Of a stretch of 11,284 nucleotides of DNA, positions 9,152-11,284 are shown in pieces; position 1 is the first letter of the stretch, and every line of letters begins with the position of its first letter. This DNA comes from Funneliformis mosseae (Eukaryota; Glomeromycota; Glomeromycetes; Glomerales; Glomeraceae), in NCBI GenBank assembly GCA_910592005.1, contig CAJVPP010003574.1, forward strand, positions 1 through 11,284, given 5' to 3'. The notes beneath the pieces are model-generated. The model saw only the letters and a program-made list of their open reading frames with translations. It was not told where the DNA came from and ran no database searches. The position numbers and the translations under genes are program-made.

Positions 9152-11184
9152 TTAAAAAAAAAGGTTAGGATGGGTGGAGCTGGATCCATCTTCATTAATC
9201 CAAACTGCACCTAGTTTGATTAATTGAGGAATGGATACATGAAGTGATTCATTATCTTTCCCATAAACGAACTTTTGAATACAAGCTACTGCTTCTAGTG
9301 CAGTATTAAGTTTTTTAATATTTTCTTTGTTGTTTACGCGGAGTTCTTCATTTTCTTGGGCAAGCCATTCAATTTTGTTTTCATATTCAGTTATTTTGGA
9401 TTCTGAGGTGTCAATTCCCTCTTCATATTGAGATTCATCAGTTTCTATGTCCGCTTTGCCTTTGCCTTTGTTGATGGCGTTTAATTTTGCAGCTTTATTT
9501 GGGGTAATAGTGAAGATGTTAAGGTGTCGCTCTACAGTGTCAAGACGACGAACTGTAAAGGTAAGGTCTTGATGTATTTTAGCAAGCATATCAGTGAAAG
9601 CATCTAATTTAAGCATGATCTTTTTGACGTCAGACAGTTCCCCTTCAGTCTGGTTGGCCACATTCTGGTTTGGTAGTAAGTAGTTGTCTTTAACTTAGTC
9701 AGACTAGGATTTATTGGCATGAATTGAATCATTTAACGAAGAATTACGAGGGTTAGTATTACGGGCTGGAGGTTTTGAGTGTGTAGGAACAACCGGGGGT
9801 TTGTTGGTTGGGAGTTTTATAGGACGTGTTCTGTTGGTAAATGATTGGGGTTTTTCGGGTCAAATACATGTTCATTATCTTTAACAAAAATAGGTCTGAC
9901 TGGTTTAGAGGAAACGGAGTAGTTCTTGAATTGGGCTGGTTTAAATCTTTGATATAGATTTTGTGTTTAACGATCTTGAGGCGCAGTACGTTTCTTTCAG
10001 CATGAACAAGAGTCATGTCTAGGCGCAGCACAATGCGTACATAATTTTGTATCTGGTTGAGTTCATATAAGTCTCTTATCATCTAAAACAATTTGATCTC
10101 CGTTAACTGCGGCAAAAAGGTTTTGCTCAGATTCGAAATGGATGAAAGCGTATTAGAGGTTTCGATAGTTTAAACGGGCTTTAGGAATTACCCAAGTTAT
10201 TACATTGACCACTTTAGCGATTGGTTCTAGTTCTCTACCAGAAGTATCTTTGGGTAAATTGGTTAGTTTGAGGGTGAATTTAGATCGAAGCTTGATTTTA
10301 TCGACAGTGGCTGTACAAGGGTGTACACGAACAAGATCTTTAAGTATGAATTGACCTTTGATATTCTTGAATACGGATAAGTCAGTATCTTCAGCATAGG
10401 AGATGGTAGCTTGTTGCCATAGATTTTTAGTAATCATGAAACATCTTAAAATATTCTTATATTTGGCAAATATCGATCTAATTACGTGCTTAGATGTTGA
10501 AATAGGGATCTCGGTTATCTTGATCGCTAGTTCTGGATTAAACTTAAATTGGGTAAGGCGATCAAGGGGTTTTAATTTTAATTCTGTCATATCAGAAAAC
10601 TTAGCATAGAGTGCTTTGTCTGCATCTAAACTCGTGAAAAAACCAAATCGGACAATTTTTAGCATTTTGTTGGCAGGGTCTTGCTTTACTGCTGCACCAA
10701 TAAACGATAGAAATTCAACGCTATTGAACATCTCACAAGCACGGTTTATTTTTTCCTTATTTGATTTTCCAGGAAGGAAAGTTTCTGCGACGCAGTAAAT
10801 ATAGAATGATGAAGCATTTCGAATGCGTTCAAAGGAGAGTACGTTGGCAGAAGAGTTATCTTTTTTGAGTAAGTTTTCAGAAGGGTCATGAGCTTGGTCT
10901 TCATCCATTGTGCTTTTATCTTTGGGGGCGATAACCTCAATAGTGTTATCGGTTGAGGTGACTGGTGGAGGGTCGACTTCCATATTTTCTTTCGAACCAG
11001 AGACGATATTTGAGCTTTCAATATTTTTATTATTGGTTGAACCAGGATGGTTTAGAATAGTAATAGCTTTCTTTTGTGAGGGTTCTGAGGACTTATCGTC
11101 AACGGGTGAGTCAGGTCGACTGCGAGTGTTGCGAGTACCTTTCGGGTTATTATTAAATTTTTTATTTTGAGTTACTTTTCCCAT
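9152..11184 (-). pseudogene. LINE ORF1: RRM/CCHC RNA-binding protein (defective)
   Basis: The ATG at 11184 opens 343 codons, followed by about 330 more after stops and one frameshift. Residues 1-115 are polar and probably disordered. Residues 125-200 include KIVRFGFFTSLDADKAL, an RRM-like edge. RRM-like units follow at about 219-290 (IKITEIP, QATISYAED) and 302-375 (LKLTNLP, YAFIHFES). A perfect CCHC knuckle, C-x2-C-x4-H-x4-C, lies at 382-395 (10000-10041). A Pro/Asn-rich linker leads to a charged coiled-coil C-terminus (9661-9152). Stops: TAA 10153, TGA 10063, TGA 9997, TAA 9967, TAG 9704, TAA 9695. The frame shifts near 9851-9863. The protein would coat the element RNA as a ribonucleoprotein. 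Its TAA lies 9 nt before the ORF2 ATG in the same frame. Confidence 0.88.
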
Positions 11185-11193
11185 AGTGTTTTT

Positions 11194-11210
11194 AAGGATA
11201 TCCTGGCGAA
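11194..11210. repeat. Right target-site duplication of LINE A, also the left flank of LINE B
   Basis: AAGGATATCCTGGCGAA lies directly between the 5' end of LINE A and the poly(T) of LINE B. It is identical to the empty site at 1474-1490 and differs at two positions from 3651-3667. It therefore serves as a target duplication for both elements. Confidence 0.88.
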
Positions 11211-11284
11211 TTTTTTTTTTTTTTTTTTTTTTGAAGTGCGGCAGTTTTGCATGATCTTTATTAAATTTATAAAATACTAGGTAC
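11211..11284 (-). mobile_element. LINE B: 3' end of a second element of the same family, cut by the window edge
   Basis: Twenty-two T (11211-11232) are the poly(A) tail. The next 52 bp match the LINE A 3'UTR at 49 of 52 positions, including AATAAA on the minus strand (11257-11262). Orientation is the same as LINE A, giving a head-to-tail stack with only the 17-bp target between them. The longer tail and the G bases at the three differing sites would fit a younger copy, but this cannot be judged from 52 bp. Confidence 0.92.

Larger units (their letters stand above)
3668..11193 (-). mobile_element. LINE A: APE/RT/RNase H non-LTR retrotransposon, near full length, defective
   Basis: A ~7.5-kb element lies on the minus strand with the order 9-nt leader, ORF1 (RRM-like domains, CCHC), ORF2 (APE endonuclease, reverse transcriptase, RNase H, C-terminal zinc finger), 3'UTR, AATAAA and poly(A). 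It is bounded by 17-bp target duplications. No LTRs are present and the 3' end is a poly(A) tract, as expected for target-primed reverse transcription. The endonuclease plus RNase H combination places it among RNase H-bearing APE LINEs (I/Tad1-like groups); the clade needs a tree. The copy carries about 25 in-frame stops and six frameshifts and cannot be autonomous. Confidence 0.93.

Noticed and set aside
6545..9863. Frame changes as introns
   Set aside because: The shifts need only one or two bases, two fall in homopolymer runs, and no GT...AG interval is needed to restore the reading.
9759..10082. Minus-strand open frame of 107 codons in the ORF1 region
   Set aside because: It is out of register with the RRM, CCHC knuckle and linker, which read through this interval in the other two minus frames; an off-frame shadow.
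10403..11170. Several plus-strand and one alternative minus-strand open frames over ORF1
   Set aside because: All overlap the 343-codon ORF1 frame with RRM-like motifs and show no domain themselves.
3935..11184. Stop codons read as a variant genetic code or as translated Trp
   Set aside because: TAA, TAG and TGA all occur, together with about six frameshifts and lost catalytic residues, so decay explains them better than recoding.
3651..11284. Repeat-induced point mutation (CpA to TpA) as the cause of decay
   Set aside because: Several stops (TGG to TGA) and one of the differences from LINE B are not in CpA context, so a RIP signature cannot be claimed without a consensus.
1..11284. tRNA, rRNA or CRISPR features
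   Set aside because: Scanning by eye found no tRNA B-box-like GGTTCRANYCC in a foldable context, no rRNA-like block and no regularly spaced repeats.

Overview
The window is very AT-rich eukaryotic DNA. It has no bacterial operons and carries long A/T homopolymers, degenerate minisatellites and decayed transposable elements. The composition and the style of the large retroelement suggest a repeat-rich fungal nuclear genome, for example an arbuscular-mycorrhizal fungus of the Rhizophagus type. That placement is an inference and not proven here. No intact host gene is visible. The only plausible start of one is 17 codons read off the left edge on the minus strand (1-52).

Layout from left to right: (i) 1-52, the start of an unidentified protein on the minus strand; (ii) 76-195, two copies of a ~60-bp repeat; (iii) 218-493, an array of TCAGGTC-type motifs in both orientations with two hairpins, possibly subterminal repeats of a DNA transposon; (iv) 966-1355, an A-rich degenerate minisatellite; (v) 1362-1490, a TA-flanked repeat that looks like a Tc1/mariner-type transposon end and contains an empty copy of the LINE target; (vi) 1491-3530, AT-rich DNA with faint traces of decayed coding sequence; (vii) 3538-3667, a second copy of the same transposon end; (viii) 3668-11193, a ~7.5-kb non-LTR retrotransposon (LINE A) on the minus strand; (ix) 11194-11210, its downstream target-site duplication; (x) 11211-11284, the 3' end of a second LINE of the same family (LINE B), same orientation, running out of the window.

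LINE A has two ORFs. ORF1 (11184-9152) is an RNA-binding protein with RRM-like domains, a CCHC zinc knuckle and a coiled-coil C-terminus. ORF2 (9142-3872) carries an APE-type endonuclease, a reverse transcriptase with YIDD, an RNase H domain and a C-terminal zinc finger. An AATAAA signal and poly(A) tail follow. The copy is dead: about 25 in-frame stops, about six frameshifts, and loss of the first catalytic Asp of the reverse transcriptase.

The most notable signal is insertion specificity. LINE A is bounded by 17-bp duplications of AAGGATATCCTGGCGAA. LINE B starts at the very same nucleotide of the second duplication. The unoccupied target occurs at 1474-1490 inside the sister copy of the transposon end. 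This points to a LINE family that inserts at a palindromic site inside another transposon and stacks head to tail there.
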